From assembly GCA_025934595.1 (NCBI GenBank), contig JAICXU010000231.1, positions 1 to 5,932 on the forward strand: a stretch of 5,932 nt of DNA, in the 5' to 3' direction. Numbering within the stretch: the first letter of the stretch is position 1; every line of letters starts with the position of its first letter. Origin of the DNA: Polyangiaceae bacterium (GTDB taxonomy: Bacteria > Myxococcota_A > Polyangia > Polyangiales > Polyangiaceae). Shown piece by piece: positions 5,930 through 5,932 of the stretch. Below the pieces are notes generated by a model, which ran no database searches, was not told the DNA's origin, and saw only the letters and a list, made by a program, of their open reading frames with translations. A program made the position numbers and the translations under genes.

Positions 5930-5932
5930 GCA

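Overview
The window reads as ordinary chromosomal DNA of a high-GC Gram-negative bacterium, most likely a myxobacterium (Myxococcota, Polyangia-like). The evidence is the strong G/C bias at third codon positions, von Willebrand A (vWA) lipoproteins whose mature ends begin 'CGARSEL' or 'CSRTGLL', and a long Cys-repeat lipoprotein with a Gly/Ala/Asp linker. These are common in large myxobacterial genomes. The assignment is an inference from family knowledge, not a database match.

Layout. On the minus strand (1-1637) two paralogous secreted vWA lipoproteins lie in tandem. The complete upstream copy is 432-1637. The downstream copy starts at 398 and runs off the left edge. Nine base pairs beyond the first copy's start, a plus-strand series begins: a SMUG1-type uracil-DNA glycosylase (1647-2357), a VOC/glyoxalase-fold protein (2381-2785), a cationic-amino-acid-transporter-type APC permease (2810-4348) and a glutaredoxin-fold protein with no cysteines (4435-4812). 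Gaps are 23, 24 and 86 bp, so the first three could be co-transcribed, although a promoter-like element sits just before the permease. After 202 bp, a Cys-rich repeat lipoprotein (5015-5929) with an excellent ribosome binding site ends three bases before the window's right edge.

The genes do not form an obvious single pathway: one DNA-repair enzyme, one transporter, two small proteins of unknown substrate and three exported lipoproteins. No RNA gene, mobile element, CRISPR array or clear terminator was found. The points most worth a second look are the SMUG1 glycosylase (a family better known from animals), the Cys-less glutaredoxin-like protein, the ten-unit Cys-repeat lipoprotein, the tandem vWA pair, and the 9-bp spacing between divergent start codons. 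I see no convincing evidence for a new multi-gene system.
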